Assembly: GCF_002127325.2 (NCBI RefSeq)
Contig: NC_035434.2
Coordinates: 77,755,343-77,819,342, forward strand
From: Helianthus annuus
Lineage: Eukaryota; Streptophyta; Magnoliopsida; Asterales; Asteraceae
DNA: 64,000 nucleotides
Reading direction: 5' to 3'
In this document: in pieces, positions 11,901 to 23,595 of the stretch
How the letters are laid out: each line of letters begins with the position of its first letter
How positions within the stretch are numbered: the stretch's first letter is position 1
Notes under the pieces: generated by a model
Told to the model about the DNA's origin: nothing
The model's database searches: none
Seen by the model: only the letters and a program-made list of their open reading frames with translations
Program-made: the position numbers and the translations under genes

Positions 11901-13680
11901 CGCACTTAAGATATGGCGACACTACCTGTACGGTACCAGGTGCACGATTTACACCGATCACAGGAGTCTCGAGCATATTCTTAAGCAAAAGGATTTGAAT
12001 ATGCGTCAACGAAGATGGGTTGAACTTCTGAACGACTACGAATGCGCCATCAAGTATCATCCAGGCAAGGCCAATGTTGTGGCTGATGCCCTCAGTCGGA
12101 AAGACTCTCTACCTAAGCGCGTGCGAGCGCTACAGCTTACCATTCAGTCCAGTCTTCCTGCACAGATACGAGCAGCTCAGATAGAAGCACTAAAACCCGA
12201 AAACGTCAAGGCTGAAGCCTTGCGCGGTACAAGGCAACAAATGGAACAAAAGGAAGACGGCGCCTACTATGTAACGGGGCGTATTTGGGTCCCACTGTAT
12301 GGCGGTTTACGCGAACTTGTGATGGATGAAGCGCACAAGTCTCGCTACTCGGTACATCCAGGGTCGGATAAGATGTACCACGATATCAGAACAACTTATT
12401 GGTGGCCAAACATGAAAGCTCTTATCGCAACTTACGTCGGCAAGTGTTTAACTTGTGCAAGGGTTAAAATCGAGTACCAGAAACCATCAGGCCTACTTCA
12501 GCAACCAGAAATACCACAATGGAAATGGGAGCAAATTTCCATGGATTTTGTTACTGGCCTACCTAGATCCCAGCGTGGGAATGACACTATCTGGGTGGTC
12601 GTTGATCGACTCACAAAGTCTGCTCACTTCTTGGCTATCAAAGAAAAGGATAAGTTTTCTACCCTAGCAGACATCTACATGAAAGAAGTTGTTTCGAGGC
12701 ACGGAGTGCCCACCTCTATTATTTCGGATCGCGATGCACGATTCACGTCAGAGCTTTGGCAAGCGATGCACAAATCTTTCGGCTCACGATTAGACATGAG
12801 CACAGCATATCATCCTCAGACAGATGGGCAGTCTGAGCGAACTATTCAAACTCTAGAAGACATGCTTCGAGCGTGTGTTATCGATTTCGGCAACGGCTGG
12901 GAAAAACATCTCCCTCTGGTGGAGTTCTCGTACAATAACAGTTACCATACCAGCATTCAAGCCGCTCCATTCGAGGCATTGTACGGACGTAAATGCCGGT
13001 CACCTCTCTGTTGGGCAGAGGTGGGGGATAGTCAGATTACGGGTCCAGATATTGTTGTGGACGCCACAGAAAAGATAGCACAGATACGTCAAGGCATGGC
13101 GGCAGCACGCGACCGTCAGAAAGCCTACGCGGATAAGCGTAGAAAACCATTGGAATTTGAGGTCGGGGACCGGGTTTTATTGAAAGTTTCACCCTGGAAG
13201 GGTGTGGTACGTTTTGGCAAACGGGGCAAACTAAATCCGCGGTACGTCGGACCATTCGAAATTTCAGAAAAGATTGGCAAGGTAGCCTACAGATTAAACC
13301 TACCTCCTGAACTCGGTGCAGTTCACAATGTATTTCACGTGTCAAATCTGAAGAAGTGCCTGTCAGATGAGACCCTTATAGTTCCTTTTAAGGAACTCAC
13401 TATCGACGAGCGGTTGCAGTTCGTCGAGGAACCAGTTGAAATCACGGACCGGGATGTTAAGGTCCTCAAACACAAGAGAATCCCTCTTGTTCGAGTTCGT
13501 TGGAACTCCCAGCGTGGCCCGGAGTATACATGGGAACGCGAAGACCAGATGAAAGAAAAGTACCCCCAGCTATTCGAAACCAATGTATCCACTTCTGAGA
13601 CTGAAGCTACTACTACTGAATTTCGGGACGAAATTCCAAATCAACGGGGGGATGATGTGACACCCCAGGAAAACCAGTGA
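8974..13680 (+). CDS. gag-pol polyprotein of element B, two exons (8974..9052, 9140..13680)
   Basis: The frame is open over 1539 codons once an 87-base intron is removed. Exon 1 (ATG at 8974) gives the 26-residue gag N-terminus and ends one base into a codon that exon 2 completes in frame. Gag has a capsid region and three CCHC-type knuckles (9900-10125), the first with irregular spacing. It is followed by an asparagine-rich linker. Pol has protease ([10 protein letters not shown], near 10320), reverse transcriptase with FIDDILIYS (near 11325), RNase H (YCDAS, near 11765), integrase with HHCC and DDE regions (12320-12960), GPF/Y (near 13240) and a chromodomain-like tail ending [15 protein letters not shown]. 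All catalytic motifs are present. This is the likely source of proteins for defective relatives such as H. Confidence 0.93.
9053..9139 (+). other. Intron in gag of element B
   Basis: The 87 bases begin GTATATCC, end ACACAATAG and include a branch-like TTTAAC. They contain in-frame stops, so exon 1 joins the rest of gag only if this is spliced. Element E has a 98-base homologue at 35021-35118. Element H is uninterrupted at exactly the same point. Confidence 0.85.
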
Positions 13681-13749
13681 ACGATACCTAGCTTCCTCAG
13701 TAAGTGCGTACCAAATTTCGGGACGAAATTTCTTTTAAGTTGGGGATAA
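13618..13749 (+). other. 3' signals of element B: two hairpins and polypurine tract
   Basis: The inverted repeat AATTTCGGGACGAAATT occurs twice, once inside the last codons of pol (near 13620) and once after the stop (near 13715). The purine tract AAGTTGGGGATAA (13737-13749) directly precedes the 3' LTR. Confidence 0.85.
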
Positions 13750-15853
13750 TGTGACAACTCGAGTGTTTGACTTTCACTTTCGCATTTATTGCGCGTTGAC
13801 TTTGACTTTGACTGTTTAGTTGTTGGATTGTGGACTTGAATTATACGAGTTGTGTGTTAATAGAATATATTGTCGTTTTGCCTATATGTTACTATTTGTG
13901 GTGATAGAAAATAATATTAGAATTGTTATTATTATAATATTAACTTTAACCTAGCCCTCGAAGGATGACATGTAGTTCGAAGGATTCGAAGGACCACGAA
14001 GGATAACCTTCGACCCCGAAACATATCCTTCGAGCACGAAACATATCCTTCGATATGTTTCGGCCCAGTCCTTCCAATGGGCTTGGCCCATTTCTGTAAT
14101 ACGTATAAGTACGTATCAACATGTACCGGCTGTCATTTTCTATCATATTCCCAACCCTAGAGCTCTCCAAACTGTGACGGCAAGCTAGTAACCACAGGAG
14201 ACCCTTGCGACCAAACCCTCATTTCGGTTAGTAAAATCTATTTGATTCGATCGTTCGTTTATATGCGTATGTGTTCACGTGTAGTGTGTTCTTGATTGTT
14301 GATGTAACCTGAACTGATACATGCCTGAATATTATGATTTTGAATACGATTGAATATCGATATAGATTTCACATAGGGTTTGATGATGTGTTAATGTGCG
14401 TTAACCGGTTTCGTGATACGTTTAAACTAGGTTCATGCTAGACAATGATTTCTGGATGATTGCGTTATGATTAGATGTGCTAAATGATTCTGATGATTTG
14501 GTAATGATGATGATGACGGCTGTATAGATGATTAGGGTTGCTGTTCCTGTGAAAACGTAACTGATTGTGAAAACGTAACTGTTGATTGATCGAAAGATAC
14601 TGTTTGTCGAAACATAGGTAGTGTCGAAAGATGCTTGTAGTCGAAACATAGCATTGACCGAAGGATAGATATGACCGAAACATAATTAAGTTGACCGAAA
14701 GATACCTTAGGTCGAAAGATGACTGATGGTACGAAACATACCAACTAGTCCGAAAGATAACTGTGAAAACTTGTAAGATCACTGATGTGTCGAAAGTTAG
14801 CAGTGGATCGAAGGATAGTAGCAATTATAAACATCCTTCGAAGGATGGAATGTATACATGAACTATTTGACATGCCATGCTTGATGATGAATGTTTACAT
14901 TTGTAATTGTGTGCACTAGCTGATGAGTAACTAGGAAATGGTACGTGTTGCGCCGACGTACAAACTGACTGTTACGTGAACATTGTATTGCATGCGAATC
15001 ATTGCGAACATGAACTGATTTGTTATACGTGCATACACTAGGACGTGATTAATTACTTGTGAGTGCATAACTTAGCATACCGAGCAAACCAAGGTGAGTT
15101 CACACTCCTACTAAGGCATGGGATTCCCGGGTTGTGGGAATGGGTTAAAGGTGATTATTGAAAGGAACGTACATATGCTTTACTAGACTGTCACCTATCA
15201 TGTCCTCGGATGTCAGGACGGTTACGTAGGTTGGGATAACACCTACGGGTTCACATGCCATTCTATCCTCGGTTACGAAGGATACGCACGTAAAACCTAC
15301 GTGTACGCATTACTTACTTCTATCCTCAGGTTACGAAGGATACGTGCGTAAAACCTACGCACACTTTATACACACTTCTGTTCTCGGACGAAGAACAGGG
15401 ATAATAATACGAACAGTCTAGTGGTCACTTAACATGGGAAGCCCCCACCAGCATAACTTACTATCGGCCCTGTAGAGCCACCTGTTACTTACTGTTACAC
15501 ATTTACTTACTGTGAACTCGCTCAACTAGTTTGTTGACCATTCTGTTACATGCCTTGCAGATCGTTAGGTACTTGGAGCTTGCACTGGAGAAGCGGGTCG
15601 TTGTGGACAAGGATTCGTGGTTTCTATGCTGAACTATTATAACATTTGAACTATTTACTAGTGTTGGATTATTACTATGCTTCCGCTACACTTTAAAACA
15701 ATAACATGTTTTGAACACCTTTTGTATTGAACGGATGGTTTTCTTTTATCTTACTTAATACTATATGCATGTTCAATATGATTGGTGGCTTGATCCTGGT
15801 CAGTCACGCTCCCAAGCGGTGATACTCCGCAGGTGGATTTTGGGGGTGTGACA
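13750..15853 (+). repeat. 3' LTR of element B
   Basis: 2104 bp, the same length as 6548-8651, with no difference noticed. This implies very recent insertion. It is followed by the GGTAG target duplication (15854-15858). Confidence 0.96.
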
Positions 15854-15858
15854 GGTAG

Positions 15859-16465
15859 TATGACATATACCCACATAAGTGACATCAAACAATCCGCTAT
15901 TTAAATCAATTCATAAAGCAGCAAGCATGTATAAATAGATAAATGTTGGCGGTTCTTGTCTTTATACCCTAAATTATTACTCCACCGAGTATTTATTAGG
16001 CTGGGGGAAGGGTGCTCACGTTTGACCCTTTTCTTGTACTGAGGGAATCTATACGTGATAAGACTTGCTGTGGTTTCTGTGCACTGAATTCCATAATTAT
16101 GTATGCATCCATAATTACGTAACTCCTTGCACAGTTCGCACAGTTCGTTTCATCCTCGTATTTCTTCCTTCAGTTAAGTCATTGTTTTCTGGCAAAGTCA
16201 TGTATACTAGGGGTATTCTACATCTAGTACATGTATATGCTAATTATCACACATATTTGCAAGTAATCCTTAATCATAGACAAGTGCTACCCCAGTTCAC
16301 CCTAGGTCATGTAGCGTCTTTTCTAGACTCATGCAAATAGTTTCAGGCAGTGGATGTCGCGGGACGTTTTATGCAATGAAAAATTTTTGAAAAATTGTTT
16401 CAGTGATAGGATCCTAGAGATTGTAGACTAGACTCGAGAAGGAATCCTGGTTCACTACAATCGCA
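15859..16465 (-). other. Leader of element A between its primer site and element B
   Basis: About 600 bp of non-coding sequence belongs to the minus-strand leader of A. No gene is seen. The plus-strand ORF here has no recognisable product. Confidence 0.7.
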
Positions 16466-16477
16466 GCTCTGATACCA
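16466..16477 (-). other. Primer binding site, tRNA-iMet (element A)
   Basis: The minus strand reads TGGTATCAGAGC three bases after the LTR edge at 16481. It fixes the right-hand copy as the 5' LTR and the orientation of A. Confidence 0.93.
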
Positions 16478-16480
16478 ATC

Positions 16481-19400
16481 TGTCACACCCCTTTCTGCGG
16501 CGGAAGCACGAGGCGTGATCATGAAAGGATCTCATTGCATACGAAAGGTAAACATACTATATGCTCATGAAAATAACTTCAAATACCATAATTTGAAACA
16601 TACGTTTAGCGTTTACATCGCTAGGTCACATAAAACATTGTCTTAAAAGTTTACAACTTTATTTAAAGATAAACATAAGCGACATCCAAGAGCATAAGTA
16701 AGACCACGCGCACATCCATCCTAGTTACCTGAAATACATGTGAGTTTTGGAAAAAAAAACGTCAACATAATGTTGGTGTGAATTCATGCAGTTTTGTATT
16801 TCACGTTTGTATACTTTGTATGAAAACATAGTTTGTGAATAAATCAAGTTTTCATATATATAAATCCAGTTTCATGTGTACACCACGTACTCATGTATAA
16901 TTCAAATTCTTCTTGAGTACCCTACGTACTCAAGTATAATTCCCATTTTCTTGAGTACCCCACGTACTCAAGTATTCATCGAGTTTTAGTATGGTATGAA
17001 ATTTTATGTAAATAAGGTATTCATGTAAGTATCAGGATTGTTAATGGGTTGCAAAGCCATTAACATGTGACACGACATAGGAAGTCACCAAACCTTAGGC
17101 ATTTAATTGGTATATTCTGAGACACAAAAGCACTACTCGGTACTCGCCCTCACCGAGAGTGTGGCTGCCCGACACCCGTTAGATCTAACCTTTTGTTCTG
17201 CGGTCTAGGTATATTGTTGATTAATGGTGCTTCTGTACCCTATTCATGACACGATTCCTCGCATCATTTTTCATAGCGCATCCTACTTGGTACTCGTTTC
17301 TCACCAAGCGCGCTTCCCGTATTCTTATATCACATCACACTTGGTACTCGTTTCTCACCAAGTGTGTTTCTTGTATTCTTATATCGCTACACACTTGGTA
17401 CTCGTTCTTACCAAGTGTGCTTTTTATTATCATACCATTTGTTAAACATAAAAATATTTGTAACATGTATTTCACCCCCGAAGTTATAAAACTGAAAACA
17501 GTTAAGAGAAAAGGGGGAGCATGAACTCACAACTTTGCGTTCCTGTGCGTCGTAAACTTCACCGGATTTGCTTAATTAACGTTGTAACCTATACGCGTTT
17601 TCTTAACGTTAGTCACTATACTTGCATCGCACAAGTACAGTCACTCTCTTTTGTGTATATATTCTTGTGTTAAAAATATTTTATATTTTTAACTAAGTAT
17701 CTTACTTATATTATTTTCTCTAAAATTAATATAAGTACCTTGTGTTTTGCACTTTGCACCCGAATTATGTATCATGTATGATGTATGTGTATTTTTAAGT
17801 CTTAATACGCTAGCACGTATAACACATACTATATCCACTTAGCACAAAAGTTGGTGATAACATAATATATATTTTTCTCTGAAAAATCTACATACTTATA
17901 TCCATTTTTATTTTTGAAGAAATCCTCATTTCTTATCACCAAAAATTAGGGAAACCTTGGTAATACTCTTAAATACATTTTTAGGGAATAAGTTCTTCAA
18001 AAACTAATATTTTTCTAAGTGTCAAAATTTATAAAAATTTTGACAGAGTTTCCCCTAAAAATGGAAGTTTCCCATGTTTTCAAAACATGTGTTTATTTTC
18101 TTTTAAATCGTCAACAATCATCAACAACAATTATCAACAATAATCATGAACAACAATCAATAATTTTCCCATTCATGAACTTGAATATTTACAAAAATGT
18201 GTAGTAATTTACTAGCACATTTAGTAAGTCTTGTTATCTTTATAAATAAGTTTAATTTCTTAAAAACCTTATTTTTAAAGAATATGAAGTTTCACAACTT
18301 CTAGTCGGTTTTTATGAAAATTATTTCTTTGTTAAAACTTTTGTTACACAACTGTCCACACACTTGTTTGTTCACAAAAACACCTCTAGTTCATGAAAGA
18401 TTCCGTTTTAAAACATGGTTTCGTCTTACAGTTGGTCTTTCGAAAATACCACTTGTAGATCTTTAGATCTATTATTTTAGAACTTCATTTTACAAGAAAA
18501 ATTCCTTTTTACACAAGTTCATGATTCATGTGTAGTAGAGTTTCACCCTTTAACCCTTGTTTCTTTCAAAACATCCTTATGTCATGATCCATGATCATGA
18601 CCAACCCGGGTTAAATGATGATCCGAGCTACCACAACATAGATCGGGTCCAAATAACCACACAAATCAATTACTACAACATTTACACAACATTGAGCTTT
18701 TAACCATCATTATTAGTGTTTTTAGTAGACTTTAATGCATCAACTTGTAAGATTTCGAGTTTTAACCGTTACATATCATATTAACCACATCAAAATAGTT
18801 CAAGAATGTGATTTAAGCAACATACCACTAGCTCGAGGCTAGGGAAGAATCTAGACGCAAATAGGGTGGATAAAAGCAAGAGAATGAGGTCCTTCGCTTT
18901 CCGTTTGCACCAAGCCTCCTTATACGGGATCCTTGATACTTGTATGGACTTGGAATGTGGTAATCAAAACGGAAAAATTGATGGATTGAGAGGGGGTGTT
19001 TGGCCGTAGCTTTTCTAGAGAGAGAGGGAGAGAGTGGAAGTGTGGTGATGAGGAAGATGGAGTGATGGAATGGTGGTATTTATAGACCTTCCATATAGCA
19101 TATTCCTGGCATATTCCTGGCATATTCCTGGTATATTCCTGGCATATTCCTGGCATATTCCTGGCATATTCCTGGCATATTCCTGTCATATTCCTGGCAT
19201 ATTCCTGGCATATTCCTGGCATATTCCTGGAATATTCCTGGTATATTCCTGGTATATTCCTGGCATATTCCTTGCATATTCCTGGTATATTCCTGGCATA
19301 TTCCTGGTATATTCCTGGCATATTCCTGGTATATTCCTGGCATATTCCTGGCATATTCCTGGCATATTCCTGGTATATTCCTGGCATATTCCTGGCATAT

Positions 19401-19995
19401 TCCTGGGTTTTCTGCGTTGTCTGCGTTTTGCAGTGTAAGCACTGTGTCGCGTAGGAACTCACGGTACGCGCTTAATTTTGAAAAATAACGTTTTTAAGCA
19501 TTTTAATTTATTTTTCAACACGAACCTGATTAAAATAAAATTTTAATCATAACAGAATATTTGTGGGATTAAATATTATCCGGGCGGCCACCAACGTTCG
19601 TTTCGCAGTTTTGTCGTAATTAGTTATGCACTTAAAGTGTGTTTCGGGTGCCTTTTAGTGCGTGTTTTAGCTTTCGTAACGACCATTAATTAAACCCTGA
19701 TATGTACTCTTGGGTTTTAATGTACCTTTGTCGTAGGACCTACACCTAGGCCTCAATTCTAATGTCTGACTGCTTTCTGCAGTTCCATTGACACAGTGTG
19801 TCTTACCGGTGAGTTTACTAATATTTCTGACGCAGCGCTCTCGATTGCATGAAGCAATATTTTGTAGTATACAATGTGCATGAATTCACTTGCTTAGCAT
19901 CTAATTAGTCAATGTTGACATTTAAGCACATAATTGCAGTCATTAAATAATAATTTAAGTGTACGGAAGTTACCGGTTTTGTGCCAGTTGTCACA
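16481..19995 (-). repeat. 5' LTR of element A
   Basis: 3515 bp, complete, bounded by TGTCACACCC on the left and GTTGTCACA on the right. It contains the hairpin series (16910-17420), TATA box (19077-19085) and 28-copy 11-bp array (19099-19406). Confidence 0.93.
19099..19406. repeat. 11-bp tandem array, 28 copies (5' LTR of A)
   Basis: 308 bp, exactly 28 units of CATATTCCTGG-like sequence, against 25 units in the other LTR. The array has therefore changed length since insertion. All but one copy match GNATATNC. It lies directly upstream of the TATA box in the minus-strand sense. Confidence 0.95.
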
Positions 19996-20365
19996 CTGCT
20001 CCTCCAACAGTTCTTTTTATTGGTGAACTCCCCCCCAGATAATGCCAAAAAGGGGGAGAAAATTCAGGAGTGGAAGAAGAAAGGAATTGATATTGGTCTA
20101 TATATTGAGCCAGAAAAGGATGCTATGCTAAGAAAAATTCCTTTGCCAGATGGTAGCAAGAAGGTTGATGTTACCTAGAATGCACTTGATGAAGGTGTGT
20201 TAAGTGTAAAAAGGGATAGAGCGGCAAAGGATATATCAAGGTGGAATGAGGAGAAAAGAGCTTACATGGAGCTGAATGTGCAGGGTTGTTCTGGGTTAAA
20301 GGATGTTCAAAATCCTGAGCCAAAATGAAATCTTACTAGAAAAGTAAGGAAACCCAAGTCCACAC
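19996..20365 (+). pseudogene. Sirevirus-like element F, accessory ORF, left fragment
   Basis: One frame continues from the A junction to the E junction with two internal stops: TAG at 20176 and TGA near 20327. The peptide is lysine- and glutamate-rich (for example KKGEKIQEWKKKG). Removing element E and one CACAC copy puts it in frame with 50734 onward, so this and 50734-52375 are one ORF. It is upstream of a copia-type 3' LTR, as expected for the envelope-like or accessory ORF of Sireviruses. An AAGGGGGAG purine motif at about 20048 fits the repeated purine tracts known from that genus. Pol is not in the window, so the assignment rests on the 3' end. Confidence 0.6.
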
Positions 20366-21860
20366 TGTGACAACTCGTATTTCCGAACTTATACATGTGC
20401 TTAATGTAACGTATGTGAATTTGGTGTAATTATTTGATACGTTAATTTAATGAGATGATATGTGTTATATGTTATGTGAGTGAATGTATTATGTAAACGC
20501 ACAACACAACCCAACCGCACAAGTCATTTGGGTTACACTCTTGTACTCGGATCTATAGGGCAGCCCAAGTTTGGGTTTGGCCCATCGTCATAAGTTCGAT
20601 TAACACTTAGGGTGTTAGTAACCATCTCACACTTTACCAAAACACTTTACACACAAACCCTAGCTCTCTCCTTTCTCTCTGGAACTCGACGGCAAACACA
20701 CCCTCTCTATCGAAGATCTTTTCTTGTCGGATCAATCATTTATTCCATCCTCCTCTCAATCGGTTAGTATTCAATGATGTTATGATTCCATGATTTATAT
20801 AATGATTAAAGTGTTGTGTATTATGATGAACAATGATGTGTATGTGATTATGCTTATGTGGATCGGATGTTACAATATTAATCTAAGAACCGAATAGATG
20901 TTAATTGATCATCATGTCCTGTTTTCGGATTGTTGTTAATGATTTGGAGAATGTTATATGACTGCTTATGATTGCAAATCACTAGGGGACGCTCACGTAG
21001 ATCGAATCACTTGTGTAGGATGCTTAAACCGAATTAGAGTTGATGTTTATGTGATGATAATCTTGATTCAGATGCATGTAATCGGTTGTATATTTAGGAA
21101 ATCGGACCAAACAGAAATATTTGATAAGTTATTGCTCGTGTTTTGACTATGTAAATTATTAGGGTTCATATGAATGGAATGATTAAAAACCTTGTTTAAT
21201 CGATTGTATGTTAATCGGATAGTTGGAAATCTGTTAATTGATGATTGTAAATACGGAAGTTATTTAGTTGGTCAAACGAATTGATTGAGATTGTAACTGA
21301 TGTGCATTATTTTTGGAATGTTATAACTAATCGCACAAGAAGTCCATTCGCACAAGTTGGTCAGTCGCACAAGGGGTCCTCAGTCGCACAAGACTGTTTG
21401 ATCGCACAAGTTGTTTAACGGTTGGGCCAGGTAGACAAGTTGGGCTGGACTTGTTTCAATCGCACAACCTAAAATGGATCGCACAAGTCGACCGGATCGC
21501 ACAAGCCGCCCAGATCGCACAAGACCTATATTTATTTATTGGGCCGTATTCTGTTGGGATTGATCATTTGGGCCGGGTTATTCTATTGGGCTTCTAAGGG
21601 TGAATCGCACAAGGCAGATAGACTTGTGCGAGCCCAAACCTTTAAATCAAACAAGTTGAATGTGTTATGACTGTTAAACGTGATGATGTGTATTTGCCAT
21701 GATCAATGTGTGTTCTTAATCTGGTAGCTTATGTGATACTTATGTGCACAACTCGAAACCAAAACCTGACTTGTATGGTAACCCTGTTAGGACGTGGTTA
21801 ACCACTCTTAGTTCAAGTAACCTTTCGTGTAATCTGCCGAGCAAACCAAGGTGAGTTCAC
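20366..21860 (+). repeat. 5' LTR of element E, first part
   Basis: It matches 48434 to about 49926. A donor-like GGTTAGT is at 20761. Ten or so TCGCACAAG motifs lie at 21328-21660 and a second donor-like AAGGTGAGTT at about 21849. The piece ends with target bases TTCAC (21856-21860), where G inserted. The small ORF at 20958 has a counterpart at 49026 and is not a gene. Confidence 0.94.
21328..21660. repeat. TCGCACAAG motif array in the LTR of E
   Basis: About ten copies of TCGCACAAG sit at about 18-bp spacing in the first half and are more dispersed later. The second copy is in the 3' LTR at about 49398-49730. It is the family-specific counterpart of the arrays in B and H. Confidence 0.75.
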
Positions 21861-23554
21861 TGATGCGTGCTAGTGTGTATATGTTTTAGATGTATATTTT
21901 AAGCCCTTTTTACACTTTTAGCCAAGTTTTAAATTTATAAAACACGATATTCACTAACACTAAACACACATATGGGCAAGTGCACCCATCGTGGACGTAG
22001 TATAGTGTTGGTAAGATACCGAGGTCGTCCAAGGACACAAGAGCTTTTAGTACCGGTTTATCCTCAACGTCTAACCAAATCAAAATGTTAGAAAAGATTT
22101 TTAAACTAAGAAAATAAAAACTAACTAAATGCTGAAAAATAAAATAAAAATAAAAACAGATAGACAAGATGAATCACTTGGATCTGACTCGTGTATTAGT
22201 ATAACCCTTGATTATTTTCGCACTTTTGCACTTGTTTAAAAGATTATCTTAGTTATTATAGTAGGCCCCTCTTTTGAAGGCGACGTTACCCTCAACCCAG
22301 TAGTTTGAGTCAGCAAGGATACAATCCTAAAGGGTCGGATTATTGAAAGATAATGAATTAAGTTATTAATGCAAATTATGGTAGGCCCCTCTTTTGGAGG
22401 TGACGTTACCCTCGAATAAGTAGTCTGAGTCAGCAGGGATACAGTCCTAAATAGTCGGGTTATAGTATTAATAGTAGTTAACTTATGAGAGGGTCAAAGA
22501 GTTTGGATCCCCGCCATCCAATACCTATGGGTATTGAAGGAGATCCTACTAAATTTGACCCAGGTCCCTTGCAGGACCTCTAAACGCTGAACAAGGGCAA
22601 GACCCTTACCAAACCGTTCTCTTAACCCCCGACCAGGTAGCCAACATACCTCCATATAGACCGTGGAGATATGAATGGTGAAAATCTTTTATTTTATATA
22701 GACAGTAAAATAATGCCAAGACAACAGAGACAAACGATAAGGAAAAGTCATCTTCAACATAAGCAACTAGTTATTAAAGTCATTAATACAAAACCAAATA
22801 AAAAGTGCAAAAGATTAACAATAAAAAGTATTATACTAAACACTTGTCTTCACCAAGTGATGTAAGAGACTTAGGCAAACATGGCCTTGATTGTCAAGAA
22901 CTCTTACGATCAATCTTGGATCCCGAGACCACTCACACACTCTATGATGGACAATGGATGATGGTGGTGGATGATGGTGTTATGGTGGAGGTGGGTGGTG
23001 GATGAAGTGTGAGAGAGGTGGTATGCCAAGGGATGACTTGCAATGAAGCCAAGCACTCCTATTTATAGGCTGAACAGAAGCCTGGGCACGACCCCGTGTC
23101 CGCTGCACACGGCCCCGTGCCCGTCTGACAATCTCTCTCCTCATTAATTGTAATTCGCAATTACAATTAATGCGCCTGCAGTACTTTCGCCACGCCCCCG
23201 TGTTCACTGGGCACGGCCCCGTGGTGGGCAATAGAAGCTTCTATAGGTTTGTCTTTTCTACTGCTTCTTGGGCACGGCCCCGTGCTGGCTGAGCACGGGG
23301 CGTGTTCAGTCTTCTGCCTTCTCTGTTTTGCTTAGGAGGATGCTGTCGAGGGGTCGGGCAATCCACTTATGTTCCTTTTCTTGTATTTATGTTAGATTTA
23401 GCTGCCTTTTTGCTTCTTTTGTTAATTTGAACTCATTTAATCCTGAAAATACAAAAGGAAGACAAAAACACTCTTTTTCCAACATTAGTACTTAAAAAGG
23501 GTTAGTTTTATACCTCATTTGATGTAATTTATTTGTTGCATTTTACACACATCA
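21861..23554 (-). repeat. 3' LTR of element G
   Basis: 1694 bp, matching 32109-33801. It carries three pairs of CACGGCCCCGTG-like palindromes at 23083-23130, 23189-23228 and 23270-23312. Two long related repeats of about 130 bp (from 22255 and 22375) share TAGGCCCCTCTTTTG and GACGTTACCCTC. Confidence 0.94.
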
Positions 23555-23595
23555 AATACCCCCACACTTGAATTTTTGCTTGTCCTCAAGCAAAA
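23555..23595 (-). other. Polypurine tract and upstream motif of element G
   Basis: The minus strand reads a TTGCTTGAGGACAAGCAA-type inverted repeat followed by AAGTGTGGGGGTATT directly at the LTR. This arrangement is characteristic of Athila-lineage 3' ends. Confidence 0.8.

Larger units (their letters stand above)
6548..15853 (+). mobile_element. Element B: complete young Tekay-type Ty3/gypsy retrotransposon
   Basis: It has two 2104-bp LTRs (6548-8651 and 13750-15853) that begin TGTGACAACTCG and end GTGTGACA. They look identical on reading. The target duplication GGTAG is at 6543-6547 and 15854-15858. Between the LTRs lie a tRNA-iMet primer site, an intron-containing gag-pol and a purine tract. 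It is inserted in the leader of element A in the opposite orientation. It appears structurally complete and potentially autonomous. Confidence 0.97.
1..19995 (-). mobile_element. Element A: Ty3/gypsy Tekay-type LTR retrotransposon, left end outside window, split by element B
   Basis: Two related direct repeats (1-2747 and 16481-19995) flank a minus-strand gag-pol. On the minus strand the right copy is the 5' LTR. It is followed by a tRNA-iMet primer site, a leader interrupted by element B, gag-pol, a purine tract and the 3' LTR. Window base 1 aligns with base 17221, so about 740 bp of the 3' LTR lie outside. The right end interrupts the Sirevirus ORF at 19996. The target duplication cannot be checked because the left end is missing. 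LTR copies differ by scattered substitutions and by tandem-repeat number, so A is older than B. Confidence 0.93.

Noticed and set aside
20958..21146. Small ORF MTAYDCKSLGDAHVDRITCVG, repeated at 49026-49214
   Set aside because: It lies in both LTRs of E at the same place and has no coding signature.
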